From Spirochaetales bacterium (GTDB taxonomy: Bacteria > Spirochaetota > Spirochaetia > DSM-16054 > Sediminispirochaetaceae), in NCBI GenBank assembly GCA_021767325.1, contig JAASTM010000024.1:1-11383 (forward strand): DNA of 11,383 nucleotides. The letters run 5' to 3'. The notes beneath the pieces were generated by a model. That model had not been told where the DNA came from and ran no database searches. It saw nothing but the letters and a program-made list of their open reading frames with translations. Positions 1 through 7,314 of the stretch are shown here, one piece after another. Position numbers and translations under genes: made by a program. Positions within the stretch are counted from its first letter, which is position 1. Every line of letters starts with the position of its first letter.

Positions 1-171
1 ATCCCGGGAATTGTACCGAATATGTTCGAATTGCCGGCGGGGTGCAAGTTTGCCGAGCGGTGTCCCAAATGTCAGGATATATGCTGGGAGAAAGAACCTG
101 GAAAAACTGTGATCGGGGACAGACATGAGGTGTTTTGTTTTTTTCCACTTACAAGTGAGGCAGCCGAATGA
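1..171 (+). CDS. Oligopeptide/dipeptide ABC transporter ATP-binding protein, C-terminal fragment (OppD/DppD type)
   Basis: Only the last 56 codons are in the window, and the reading frame is open from base 1. The peptide contains PNMFELPAGCKFAERCPKCQ followed by W-x-K-E-P-G, which is the cysteine-containing oligo_HPY extension found at the C-terminus of oligopeptide/dipeptide ABC ATPases. The same element (GCFFHERCP) ends the next gene, so this is very likely the paired first ATPase of the importer. The stop TGA overlaps the next ATG in an ATGA junction, which indicates translational coupling within one operon. The nucleotide-binding core lies outside the window, so the OppD/DppD assignment rests on the tail motif and gene order. 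Confidence 0.85.
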   Translation: MPGIVPNMFELPAGCKFAERCPKCQDICWEKEPGKTVIGDRHEVFCFFPLTSEAAE

Positions 172-1166
172 GCAAGATAATTGAGATAAAGAACCTTGTC
201 CAGAATTTCAAACTCACGAAAGGCTTACTAGATGAACTAAAATTCAAGAACGGCGGCTTCGTACGTGAGAAAGTCGTCGTGAATGCCGTAAATGACATTT
301 CCTTCGATATAGAAAAGGGAAGCGTCTGCAGTCTGGTCGGTGAATCGGGCTGCGGTAAATCAACCACAGCGCGAACGGTGATAAAGCTAATCGAGCCGAA
401 AAGCGGGAGTATTATATTCGAGGGTACGGATATTACCAACTATAACCGGGTAGAGATGCTTCCGATTAGAAAAGAGATTCAGATGATTTTTCAGGACCCG
501 TATGCATCTCTGAATCCGCGCAGCCGAGTGGTCGATATAATTGCGGAACCCATGCTCTTTCATAAAATCGAAACCAATCCCAAAGAAGCTGTAGAACGGG
601 CAACCGCCCTCTTACGCAGGGTAGGTATACGACCGGAGCAGGTCAACCGCTACCCCCATCAATTCAGCGGCGGACAGCGGCAGCGAATAGGAATTGCACG
701 AGCACTATCGGTGAATCCGAAGTTTATTATTGCCGACGAGCCCGTCTCGGCCCTGGATGTATCGATCCAAGCTCAAATACTCAACCTGATGATGGATTTG
801 CAGGAGGAATTCGGTTTCTCTTATCTCTTTATCGCCCACAACCTTTCGGTTGTGAAGCACATCAGCGATAAAGTCGGCATAATGTATCTTGGTAAAATTG
901 TTGAAATGGGGGAAAAGAAGACTGTCTTTTCGAATCCGAAGCACCCCTATACCGAAGCACTATTGAACTCTATTCCGAAGATCTCCGGAGACAATTTGGA
1001 TAAGATGAAGCCGATCAAAGGCGAAATCCCGAATCCGATCAACCTGCCGAGCGGCTGTTTCTTTCATGAGCGGTGTCCCTATGTGATGCCGGTTTGTAAG
1101 CAAGAGTTTCCGAAGGAGACGGTTATTGAAGGAAATCACTCCGTGTATTGTCATTTGCTATCATAA
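168..1166 (+). CDS. Oligopeptide/dipeptide ABC transporter ATP-binding protein (OppF/DppF type)
   Basis: This is a complete 332-residue cytoplasmic ATPase that would power an oligopeptide- or dipeptide-type importer. The visible motifs are Walker A GESGCGKST (58-66), the Q-loop FQDP (108-111), the signature FSGGQRQR (166-173), Walker B FIIADE (186-191), the H-loop histidine at 224, and the C-terminal oligo_HPY segment SGCFFHERCPYVMPVC (295-310). The length is normal for OppF/DppF. The ATG overlaps the stop of the preceding ATPase, and a purine-rich GTGAGG lies just upstream. The M20 hydrolase follows after 27 bases, which suggests that imported peptides or amides are cleaved by that enzyme. 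The permease and binding-protein genes are presumably upstream of the window. The transported substrate cannot be determined from the ATPase. Confidence 0.95.
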   Translation: MSKIIEIKNLVQNFKLTKGLLDELKFKNGGFVREKVVVNAVNDISFDIEKGSVCSLVGESGCGKSTTARTVIKLIEPKSGSIIFEGTDITNYNRVEMLPIRKEIQMIFQDPYASLNPRSRVVDIIAEPMLFHKIETNPKEAVERATALLRRVGIRPEQVNRYPHQFSGGQRQRIGIARALSVNPKFIIADEPVSALDVSIQAQILNLMMDLQEEFGFSYLFIAHNLSVVKHISDKVGIMYLGKIVEMGEKKTVFSNPKHPYTEALLNSIPKISGDNLDKMKPIKGEIPNPINLPSGCFFHERCPYVMPVCKQEFPKETVIEGNHSVYCHLLS

Positions 1167-1193
1167 ATTATTTAAAAAGAAGAGAGGTGTATT

Positions 1194-2417
1194 ATGGATC
1201 CAGCAGTTGCGTCACATATCGATTCTCTGCGATCGACTGTCGTCGAGTTACAGCGTGAGTTGACAGCCCGGCCGTCAATACCGCCGAATAACGGTGGAGA
1301 CGGTGAGCACGCCCGAGCCGAATATCTGCAGGAATGGCTCGAGAAACAGGAGGGTGTTCTGGTAGAGCGTTTCGATGCTCCCGATGAGCGTGTGAGCACC
1401 GGGGTACGTCCGAACCTGGTTGTCACGCTGCCGGGCGAAGACAGAAGCAAGAGTGCCTGGATTATAGGGCATCTCGATATTGTTCCGCCCGGCGATCGCG
1501 GTGCGTGGAACTCCGACCCGCATAAGATGGTGGAACAGGATGGAAAGTTATTTGGGCGGGGCGTAGAAGACAACCAACAGGGGGTTGTAGCGGGGATCGT
1601 AGCCCTGCTTGCATTGAGAGATCTCAATCTGACTCCGAAAAACGATATGAAACTGCTGCTGGCGGCGGATGAGGAGTCGGGCTCTGATAAGGGGGTGAAG
1701 TTCCTCTTGGCCGAGCATCCCGAGATCTTCGGTCCGGACGACGAGTTTCTCGTTCCAGACGGTGGAGAGCCAGACGGCTCTGCCATTCAGATAGCCGAGA
1801 AGAACATATACATTCTCAAATTCACCACCACCGGTAAGCAGACCCACGCTGCCAGGCCGGATACCGGTGTAAATGCATTCGTTGCCGGCTCGGAATTGGT
1901 CGTGGAGTTGAATGGTTTGAATGAATACTTCAGCCCGATCAGCGATGATAAATTTACACCGCCCACATCAACCTTCGTCCCCTCGCGTAAGGACCCCAAT
2001 GTAAGCGCGGCCAATATCATGCCCGGAGAAGACCGCTTTTCTATGGACTGCAGAATACTTCCTCGTTTGGAGTTTGAAAAGGTCGAAAAACGCATTAACG
2101 AAATTTGCCAAACCATCGAACGAAAATACGGTGTAAAGATAAGCTGGGAGATTACCATTCAAAAATCTACCGGCGAAACGGCTGAGGACGCACCGATTGT
2201 ATCCAAACTGCGAACCGCCATCGAAACCACCCGCAATATCAAGGTTAGAACCATTGGAATCGGCGGAGGCACCATTGCAGGCGATTTTCGCAAAGTCGGC
2301 CGGGATGCGGTTATGTGGGCTACCGTGGACGGAACCGCCCACATGCCCAACGAATATTGCATATTAGACAATTTGCTTGCAGATGCGAAAGTCTTTTGTG
2401 CATATTGTTTACAATGA
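1194..2417 (+). CDS. M20 family metallo-hydrolase (ArgE/DapE/dipeptidase-like)
   Basis: This 407-residue cytoplasmic di-metal amidohydrolase of the M20 family probably cleaves a peptide or N-acyl amino-acid bond. All expected active-site elements are present: HLDIVPPGD with metal ligands H93 and D95, GRGVEDN with bridging D126, the catalytic-base/metal glutamate pair E160-E161 in AADEESGS, D189 in VPDGG, H218 of the lid/dimerisation domain in KQTHAARP, and the C-terminal ligand H383 in TAHMPNEYC. The pattern resembles the roughly 400-residue M20 subgroup often labelled succinyl-diaminopimelate desuccinylase-like, but the substrate is not established. The ATG is preceded by AGAGAGGTG at good spacing. 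The gene lies 27 bases after the ABC ATPase and before a hairpin terminator, so it is probably the last gene of that operon. Confidence 0.93.
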   Translation: MDPAVASHIDSLRSTVVELQRELTARPSIPPNNGGDGEHARAEYLQEWLEKQEGVLVERFDAPDERVSTGVRPNLVVTLPGEDRSKSAWIIGHLDIVPPGDRGAWNSDPHKMVEQDGKLFGRGVEDNQQGVVAGIVALLALRDLNLTPKNDMKLLLAADEESGSDKGVKFLLAEHPEIFGPDDEFLVPDGGEPDGSAIQIAEKNIYILKFTTTGKQTHAARPDTGVNAFVAGSELVVELNGLNEYFSPISDDKFTPPTSTFVPSRKDPNVSAANIMPGEDRFSMDCRILPRLEFEKVEKRINEICQTIERKYGVKISWEITIQKSTGETAEDAPIVSKLRTAIETTRNIKVRTIGIGGGTIAGDFRKVGRDAVMWATVDGTAHMPNEYCILDNLLADAKVFCAYCLQ

Positions 2418-2464
2418 CGGGCTCTACACCAGCTATCGAAAAATTTAACAGTTCTTTGTGATGT

Positions 2465-2493
2465 GGGGCGGTCTTATAAGGCCGCCCTTTCTT
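2465..2493 (+). terminator. Rho-independent terminator after the M20 hydrolase
   Basis: GGGCGG (2466-2471) pairs with CCGCCC (2482-2487) around a short AT-rich loop, with further T-G and C-G pairs inside. TTTCTT follows directly. It sits 48 bases after the M20 stop and before the promoter of the next gene, so it would end the ABC/M20 transcript. Confidence 0.8.
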
Positions 2494-2535
2494 GTCTACC
2501 ACTTAGGTATAGTAGATAGTTTACGAGTAGTGGAT

Positions 2536-2564
2536 TTGACAGAAATTCGCTAATGTGAAATATT
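2536..2564 (+). promoter_or_regulatory. Candidate sigma-70-type promoter for the RpiR regulator
   Basis: A perfect TTGACA (2536-2541) is followed after 17 bases by AATATT (2559-2564), which matches the -10 consensus at four of six positions. It lies 33 bases before the regulator's ATG and after the terminator of the upstream operon. TGTGAAATATTC covers the -10 and could also be part of an autoregulatory site. Confidence 0.6.
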
Positions 2565-2596
2565 CAACCTAATAGAGAGTAAGGGCGGGTACATCT

Positions 2597-3469
2597 ATGA
2601 AAAATAAGATTTCTGAACACTATGAAAATCTGACCAGGAAACAGAAAAAAATTGCAAATTACATTCTTGATAACATGAATGATGTAATCTTTGATAACGT
2701 AAATTTCATTGCGGAACAGACCGGCACCAGTGTCGCCTCTGTGGTAAGATTTGCAAATGCACTCGGCTATCAAGGCTTTCCGCAGCTCAAAGAAGATCTT
2801 ATTACCTATTACAAGAACCAAATGGACATCGCCGAACGATTTAAGCGCACAATTGATAACTTGCCCGAGGGACGACCGAGATTTGCCGATATAACCTTGT
2901 CTGAGGTCGAATATCTCCGAAAGGCGACTGTTGCAATAGTGCAGAAGGATTTCGATAGGGCGGTGGACCTTATTTGCCAGTCAGATAAAGTGTACATTTT
3001 CGGAAACGGCTCTAATGAATGCTTGGCGAATAATTTGTGGTTTCGACTGGATCGTCTTGGTATTGACGTCATCCAGCTTTCACAGTCCGGACACTGTCTG
3101 GTAGAACGTTTGTACAAAGTGAAACGGGAGGATGCTATCGTTGTGTTCGACTTTTTTACACCTTCACTGGATACAACCAGAATTCATGAGCTCCACCAAA
3201 GAAACGCTGCTGAAATCATTTCGATAACTGATACAAACAATCCGAATATGATAAAGAACTCCAGTGTAGTACTGCACGCAAAACGAGGTTCTCCAGAGTT
3301 TTTTAACTCGCATGTGGTACCTACCGCAATAATCAATGCATTGATCATTGCCGTTGCGCATGAACTCGGAGATCCTGCTGTCGAGAAGTTAAAAGAGCTT
3401 TCTCAACTCAGGGAGGCGTATTCTTATCCACCATTAGATAACAGTATCAGGCTGGAAAATTTAAGATGA
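2597..3469 (+). CDS. RpiR/MurR-family transcriptional regulator (HTH + SIS domain)
   Basis: This 290-residue DNA-binding regulator has two domains. Residues 1-75 form the RpiR-type helix-turn-helix domain (LTRKQKKIANYILDNM, then FIAEQTGTSVASVVRFANALGYQGFPQLK). Residues about 110-255 form a SIS domain (KVYIFGNGSNECLANNL, then a beta strand IVVFDF). The family usually senses a sugar phosphate through two serine-containing loops. Here the second loop, normally like ISYSGxT, reads VFDFFTPSLDT, and the first has N140 after S139, so the effector may not be a typical phosphosugar. The gene has its own promoter and converges on dctP. It is the only regulator in the window and is the natural candidate to control the flanking transport and hydrolase genes. 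The ATG follows a modest AGGGCGGG. Confidence 0.93.
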   Translation: MKNKISEHYENLTRKQKKIANYILDNMNDVIFDNVNFIAEQTGTSVASVVRFANALGYQGFPQLKEDLITYYKNQMDIAERFKRTIDNLPEGRPRFADITLSEVEYLRKATVAIVQKDFDRAVDLICQSDKVYIFGNGSNECLANNLWFRLDRLGIDVIQLSQSGHCLVERLYKVKREDAIVVFDFFTPSLDTTRIHELHQRNAAEIISITDTNNPNMIKNSSVVLHAKRGSPEFFNSHVVPTAIINALIIAVAHELGDPAVEKLKELSQLREAYSYPPLDNSIRLENLR

Positions 3470-3479
3470 CCTTAGGCCC

Positions 3480-3514
3480 AAAAAAAAGGAGGCGGCTGCA
3501 TTGCAGCTGCCTCC
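3480..3514 (-). terminator. Rho-independent terminator of dctP, probably shared with the convergent rpiR-type gene
   Basis: GGAGGCGGCTGC (3488-3499) and GCAGCTGCCTCC (3503-3514) form a 12-position stem with one non-Watson-Crick position and a 3-base loop. On the minus strand the stem is followed by eight U residues (A-run 3480-3487), the classic terminator form for dctP. Read on the plus strand the odd position is a G-U wobble and no U-tract follows, so it may act only weakly for the convergent regulator gene. Confidence 0.88.
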
Positions 3515-3524
3515 AACTCTAGAT

Positions 3525-4541
3525 TTAATAATCATAATTTCTTATCGAATTGATAAGGTCCATACCGCCGACTTCATCAGCATATTTTTGGTAGACTTTC
3601 ATGGCAGCTTCTCTGAATGGTTCCGGATCTGGGTAGGTTACTTCAACGCCTTTAGCCTTGAGATCATCTAGCCTCTCGATTTCCCATTCTCTATATAGCT
3701 TTCTTTCGAGTTTGGTTGATTCAACTGCCGCCTCATCAACGATTTTCTGGTACTCTTCCGGTAAGCTGTCATAGAAATTCTTACTCATAACCGTATACCC
3801 GATTAGATTTATCCATCCAATCTGTGCCCAGTATGGTGCAGGTTCGTAGAAGCTCTTAGAATAGTAGTTAATGTTTGCAGCTTCTGCACCGTCGATAACA
3901 TCTTGCTCTAAAGCGGTGTATAGTTCACCATAAGCCATCGGGAGCGGAGCGGCACCAAATGCCCGGTAGGCTTCGAGGTGGATGGGATTCTCCATTAAAC
4001 GAATCTTTTTACCCTGGAGGTCATCAATAGATTTGACCGGTCCAACGCTGTCTGTTGTCATGATATGGCGTAATCCTACATCCTCAAGCCCTAGAAGATG
4101 AAATCCTTTATCTTCCATAGCCTTCCTGATAGGAGCGGTTACTTCTGGATCATCCAGTACGGCGTTGAGGTGCTCCTTATCTCGGAACATAAATGGCAGT
4201 TCAAAGATTTTGACCTCGGGAACGAAGTTAACCATCGGCCCGGTTGTATTTGCCATTTGGACGGTACCGTCCTGCACTGAGGCAAGTACTTCCATTGATT
4301 CACCCAGTTGGTTATTTGGATAGATTTCTACTTTTATCTTTCCATCAGTTTTTTCTTCTACTATTTCTTTAAATAACTCCGCCCCTTGAACTTGGGGCTC
4401 GCCTGGTGAGTTTGTGTAATGAGCTCTGATGGTGTAAGTTTTTCCCGAGTCCGCCTCTTGTGATCCGCCCGAATGCACAACCGCAATTCCAACCAGTAAC
4501 ATAAACACACACAGCAATACGACCGCCTTAGAATGTTTCAT
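3525..4541 (-). CDS. dctP: TRAP transporter solute-binding protein, DctP family
   Basis: This 338-residue extracytoplasmic binding protein would deliver a small organic acid to the TRAP permease. Residues 1-24 are a signal sequence (MKHSK, then a hydrophobic VVLLCVFMLLVGIAVV). No lipobox cysteine is seen, so it is predicted to be a soluble periplasmic protein with cleavage near HSGGSQE. The DctP fold is shown by NNQLGESMEVLASVQDGTVQM (76-96), ELPFMFRD (114-121), the substrate-carboxylate arginine R181 in KKIRLMENP, APLPMAYGELYTALEQDVIDGAE (198-220) and the C-terminal helix. R181 suggests a carboxylate ligand (family knowledge); the ligand itself is unknown. The gene is downstream of dctM but about 400 bases away with its own strong promoter. 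The ATG follows GGGAGGT at good spacing. Confidence 0.95.
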   Translation of the reverse strand: MKHSKAVVLLCVFMLLVGIAVVHSGGSQEADSGKTYTIRAHYTNSPGEPQVQGAELFKEIVEEKTDGKIKVEIYPNNQLGESMEVLASVQDGTVQMANTTGPMVNFVPEVKIFELPFMFRDKEHLNAVLDDPEVTAPIRKAMEDKGFHLLGLEDVGLRHIMTTDSVGPVKSIDDLQGKKIRLMENPIHLEAYRAFGAAPLPMAYGELYTALEQDVIDGAEAANINYYSKSFYEPAPYWAQIGWINLIGYTVMSKNFYDSLPEEYQKIVDEAAVESTKLERKLYREWEIERLDDLKAKGVEVTYPDPEPFREAAMKVYQKYADEVGGMDLINSIRNYDY

Positions 4542-4581
4542 GATACCTCCCTTTTGGAAATAAAATTGATACGTACTAATA

Positions 4582-4609
4582 ATTATACCCTGTATATTTC
4601 AGCTGTCAA
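4582..4609 (-). promoter_or_regulatory. Consensus sigma-70 promoter driving dctP
   Basis: On the minus strand TTGACA (4604-4609) and TATAAT (4582-4587) are both perfect consensus hexamers, separated by 16 bases. Transcription would start near 4575, giving a leader of roughly 34 bases before the dctP ATG that includes the GGGAGGT ribosome site. This would let the binding protein be made separately from, and in excess of, the membrane subunits. Confidence 0.85.
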
Positions 4610-4617
4610 GTTAAATT

Positions 4618-4630
4618 GGAATAACATTTC
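4618..4630. promoter_or_regulatory. Candidate operator GRAAT-N3-ATTYC upstream of the dctP promoter
   Basis: Plus-strand GGAATAACATTTC (minus-strand GAAATGTTATTCC) is an imperfect inverted repeat whose edge lies 8 bases upstream of the dctP -35. The same pattern, with the same 3-base spacer, occurs at 8369-8381, upstream of the promoter of the linked minus-strand operon. Binding by the RpiR-type regulator is an inference. Confidence 0.35.
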
Positions 4631-4866
4631 ACAATCTGGTTCAAATTGAGTTGTAAAAGTTAGGAAAAAATGTGTTCATTTAAGATTGAGATAAAAACAA
4701 AGAAGGTAAATAAAATATTGCATAATAGTAAATTAAAAAAAGACAGCTATAATTCATTTTATTGAAACAAGAAAATTGTTTGAGATAACTGAAACAAAAT
4801 TTACAAAGAATGAGTGCTAAAAATAAAATTACAGCAAAATCGGAAGCAAAATTTCTGAATATGTAA

Positions 4867-4910
4867 CCGGCTGAAAAGTGCTGTCTTGTGAACCTTTCAG
4901 CCGGCTGAAA
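4867..4910. repeat. Inverted repeat and 16-base perfect palindrome after dctM
   Basis: CCGGCTGAAA (4867-4876) pairs perfectly with TTTCAGCCGG (4895-4904), giving a 10-bp stem with an 18-base loop. The right arm is also half of the perfect palindrome TTTCAGCCGGCTGAAA (4895-4910). It lies 33 bases beyond the dctM stop. No U-tract follows on either strand, so it is more likely an mRNA 3'-end protector, a weak Rho-dependent end or a protein site than an intrinsic terminator. Confidence 0.65.
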
Positions 4911-4942
4911 CCATTCGCCTTTCCATGAGGCTGGGATCATCA

Positions 4943-6235
4943 CTATCCCATGAGGTCTATCAGATTTGGGAGGAACATGAATACTTGCGGGAAGTAGGTT
5001 ACCAGGATCAGCACCAATATCATCATGACCACCATCGGGATGATAACCGGAGTAACTTTGCGGATTGATACACCCGCGATGCCTGACGCAACATACAGTG
5101 TGGCTCCATAGGGAGGTGTAATATAACCCACAGCCAGATTCACACATACGATTATACCAAAATGTACTGGATCGATACCGTAGTTAATAGCAATAGGGAA
5201 GAGTATGGGCACGAAGACGATTATTGCAGTAAAGCTTTCAAGAAACATCCCGATGAGAATAAAGGTCAAGTTCAAGATAAGCAAAAAATAGACCGGATTC
5301 TGAATATGAAGCTGTAAGAAGTTGCTGAGCATCATGGGTACCTGGTATACGGTTACCAGCCAGCCAAAAATATACGCGGTCGTCACAATGAACATGACGG
5401 CGCTGGAGAGAATTGCAGCCTCGAATAGAATTTCAGGAAGATCCCGTATCTTGATACGCCTATAGTAGAAGAGTGATATCAGCAAGCCATAGATCACCGC
5501 TACGCCGGCAGCTTCGGTTGCAGTAAATACGCCGAAGATGATACCAAAGATAATTATTAAGGGAAGCACAAGTCCTGGAATTGCATCTTTAGCAGTAATA
5601 AAAATATTCTTCATACTGAATTTATATGTCGGAAGATAGGCCTCGCCACCCTTTTTTGCGTGTCGATTGACAATAAACATCATTCCAAGTCCTACACACA
5701 GGCCCGGCAGAAATCCGCCGAGAAATAAACGGGCAATGGATGTCTCCGTAATAAAACCGATCATTATCATAAGGATGCTAGGCGGGATTATAGGGCCGAT
5801 TGCACTGGCGGTAGCCTCGACTGCAGCTGCAAAAGCCGGTTCATATCCCTGTTTTTTCATAGCTGGGATTGTCATTGATCCGGTGGCTGCGACGTTAGCT
5901 GTTGAAGAGCCGGAAATTCCGGAAAACAGCATGGATGCCACGACTGCTACCATTGCAATGCTTCCCTTTACAAAGCCGATGAGCGCGTTTGCAAAGTGCA
6001 CGAGGGTTTCTGTAATTCCCCCTTTCTCCATAAGTAGCCCGGCCAGCATAAAGAGTGGAATTGCCATGATCGGCCATGAGTTAAGAGCCGCGAACATCCT
6101 CTGCGGAATAATTGTCATCCCGATAGACCCATCAACTAGAAAAGCTAAAAGCGAACCGACCCCCATGGCAAATGCGATCGGCATGGTAAGAACAAGCAGA
6201 AGCAATATGCTGATAACCATTACAAACAAAACCAT
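4943..6235 (-). CDS. dctM: TRAP transporter large permease, DctM family
   Basis: This 430-residue inner-membrane protein is the ion-coupled transport channel of the TRAP system. It is hydrophobic throughout, with about a dozen membrane segments. Family landmarks are AGLLMEKGGI (64-73), SMLFSGISGSSTANVAATGS (100-119), IGPIIPPSILMIMIG (145-159), FGVFTATEAAGVAV (233-246), IGMFLESFTAIIVFVPI (327-343) and the second half-site GYITPPYG (369-376). The length is typical for DctM. TAAGGAGA lies just before the ATG (6241-6248), and the gene starts 28 bases after dctQ, so the two form a unit. The large antisense frames over this gene are shadows. The transported compound is unknown; TRAP systems usually take carboxylates or related acids. 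Confidence 0.96.
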   Translation of the reverse strand: MVLFVMVISILLLLVLTMPIAFAMGVGSLLAFLVDGSIGMTIIPQRMFAALNSWPIMAIPLFMLAGLLMEKGGITETLVHFANALIGFVKGSIAMVAVVASMLFSGISGSSTANVAATGSMTIPAMKKQGYEPAFAAAVEATASAIGPIIPPSILMIMIGFITETSIARLFLGGFLPGLCVGLGMMFIVNRHAKKGGEAYLPTYKFSMKNIFITAKDAIPGLVLPLIIIFGIIFGVFTATEAAGVAVIYGLLISLFYYRRIKIRDLPEILFEAAILSSAVMFIVTTAYIFGWLVTVYQVPMMLSNFLQLHIQNPVYFLLILNLTFILIGMFLESFTAIIVFVPILFPIAINYGIDPVHFGIIVCVNLAVGYITPPYGATLYVASGIAGVSIRKVTPVIIPMVVMMILVLILVTYFPQVFMFLPNLIDLMG

Positions 6236-6263
6236 AATATTCTCCTTATCTCTTGCCGGATGT

Positions 6264-6776
6264 TCAAGAATCCGTTTCTGTAAGTCTTTCGGGGCCGTAC
6301 TTGATCAGCTCATAAATAATAATTATTGCTTCCATCAACATTGCGCCGAAGCCGATTGGGAAAATCATCTGCACGTATGCCATTGGGATCTGCAATGCAG
6401 GAGAAATGATTTGAAATGAACGCGACATAACAGTTATTCCATAGTAAAGCGCAACTGAAAGAAAGAAGACAATAAGAACATGTAGTGCAATCGTAAGCAG
6501 ATATACTGTTCGTTTCGACATCAACTGAGTTATATAGTCTACGTTGAAGTGTCTGCTTTTGCGGATACAGACAGAAGATCCCAATATAACCAACCACACA
6601 AGGCTGAATCGAGCTACCTCTTCTGTCCAGGAGGGGGGTGCTTGAAATACATACCGGGAAATCACCTGGTACGCCACCGAAAAGATAATCACAATGAAAA
6701 GTACCAGTATAACAAATTTGATCACTTTTCTGATGATGCTGATGAGGTTATAGCGTGAATATTGGATCTCTTCCAT
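6264..6776 (-). CDS. dctQ: TRAP transporter small permease, DctQ family
   Basis: This 170-residue inner-membrane subunit binds DctM and helps dock the binding protein. Four membrane helices are visible at about 19-40, 54-72, 91-112 and 132-156. The family signature between helices 1 and 2, SRYVFQAPPSWTEEVARF (40-57), is intact, followed by a basic segment IRKSRHFNVD (71-80). Length and topology are normal for DctQ. The start is supported by AAGGAGAG shortly before the ATG (6784-6791). A perfect 14-bp hairpin sits just upstream of that ribosome site. DctM follows 28 bases later on the same strand. Confidence 0.94.
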   Translation of the reverse strand: MEEIQYSRYNLISIIRKVIKFVILVLFIVIIFSVAYQVISRYVFQAPPSWTEEVARFSLVWLVILGSSVCIRKSRHFNVDYITQLMSKRTVYLLTIALHVLIVFFLSVALYYGITVMSRSFQIISPALQIPMAYVQMIFPIGFGAMLMEAIIIIYELIKYGPERLTETDS

Positions 6777-6795
6777 TTTTCTCTCTCCTTAATGA

Positions 6796-6827
6796 CTTCA
6801 CATCGGGGTACAAACCCCGATGTGAAG
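6796..6827. repeat. Perfect 14-bp intercistronic hairpin before dctQ
   Basis: CTTCACATCGGGGT (6796-6809) pairs perfectly with ACCCCGATGTGAAG (6814-6827) around the loop ACAA. There is no U-tract on either strand. On the minus strand it lies 33 bases after the DUF3830 stop and ends 6 bases before the AAGGAG of dctQ. It could mark an mRNA processing or stability boundary between the enzyme genes and the transporter genes, or modulate dctQ translation. Confidence 0.8.
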
Positions 6828-6860
6828 AGAGTGTCATCACTTCCTTCAGCCTCTGGTCCT

Positions 6861-7295
6861 TTATTCCGCAAGACTGAGTTTAACAGTTTCCGCTCCTTTC
6901 ATAAGTACTCGTTTACCCACCTTCTGCAGCTCGTCCAAATCTTCTTCTATTTGTGCAAAGATATTGACTGGCTGCTGCATTTCTATATACGAGCAGCGGG
7001 AGACGAAATAGGGACCATAGGCGATGTATATCTCGTCCGGTACATTTCTCGGCGGATCCTGAACCAGAAAAGCGAGGGTTCCGGCCGGACAGCCGATGGT
7101 GCGTTGGTTTTCGGGTTCCACTGTAAAGTTCTCCGGGATGGTTACCATTGCATGCCCCGATACTATGCTCTGCCAAAACTTGAACTCTAATGGCATTTTC
7201 TGTAGAAAGGTCTGGCATGTTTTTGGGGCTTCATCCTCAAAAAGCCGAGCAAAGAACACACCGCCCTTTTCAAACTCTATTTTAATCCTTTTCAT
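6861..7295 (-). CDS. DUF3830 family protein (cyclophilin-like fold), paralogue 1
   Basis: This 144-residue protein of the DUF3830 family is predicted to adopt a small cyclophilin-like barrel. No biochemical role is established. Conserved family features shared with the two paralogues at 9637 and 10136 are the N-terminal strand KRIKIEF, GGV at 11-13, APKTC (23-27), a central HA (48-49), PENQ (61-64), AYGPYF (92-97) and a C-terminal strand VKLSL. There is no signal peptide or membrane segment, so it is cytoplasmic. The start at 7295 is chosen over an ATG four codons upstream because GGAG (7302-7305) lies 6 bases before it, while the upstream ATG has no ribosome site. It begins 19 bases after the TIM-barrel gene and precedes dctQM, which links it to uptake of the same compound. 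Confidence 0.85.
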   Translation of the reverse strand: MKRIKIEFEKGGVFFARLFEDEAPKTCQTFLQKMPLEFKFWQSIVSGHAMVTIPENFTVEPENQRTIGCPAGTLAFLVQDPPRNVPDEIYIAYGPYFVSRCSYIEMQQPVNIFAQIEEDLDELQKVGKRVLMKGAETVKLSLAE

Positions 7296-7314
7296 GCGCT
7301 TCTCCATTCATTGA

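Larger units (their letters stand above)
4542..4942. other. Non-coding, AT-rich gap between dctM and dctP
   Basis: About 400 bases separate dctM from dctP. The part next to dctM (4867-4910) holds an inverted repeat and a perfect palindrome, and the part next to dctP (4582-4630) holds the consensus promoter and a candidate operator. The middle, about 4640-4860, is very AT-rich and full of stops. I see only a weak AAACAA/TTGTTT stem there and no convincing gene. Confidence 0.6.

Noticed and set aside
4745..4790. Small RNA or gene in the AT-rich dctM-dctP gap
   Set aside because: Only a weak 6-bp AAACAA/TTGTTT stem and scattered T-runs are visible. No promoter plus terminator pair supports an independent transcript.
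4867..4904. Intrinsic terminator after dctM
   Set aside because: The stem is good, but no U-run follows on the minus strand, so it is listed as a repeat instead.
4680..5147. 155-codon minus-strand open frame reaching into the dctM-dctP gap
   Set aside because: More than half overlaps dctM in another frame, and the rest is AT-rich filler. There is no ribosome site or domain.
5667..6419. 250-codon plus-strand open frame
   Set aside because: It lies antisense over dctM and dctQ, which have clear TRAP motifs. The translation is low-complexity and shows no family features.
7296..7307. ATG at 7307 as start of DUF3830 paralogue 1
   Set aside because: It has no ribosome site and itself contains the GGAG used by the ATG at 7295.
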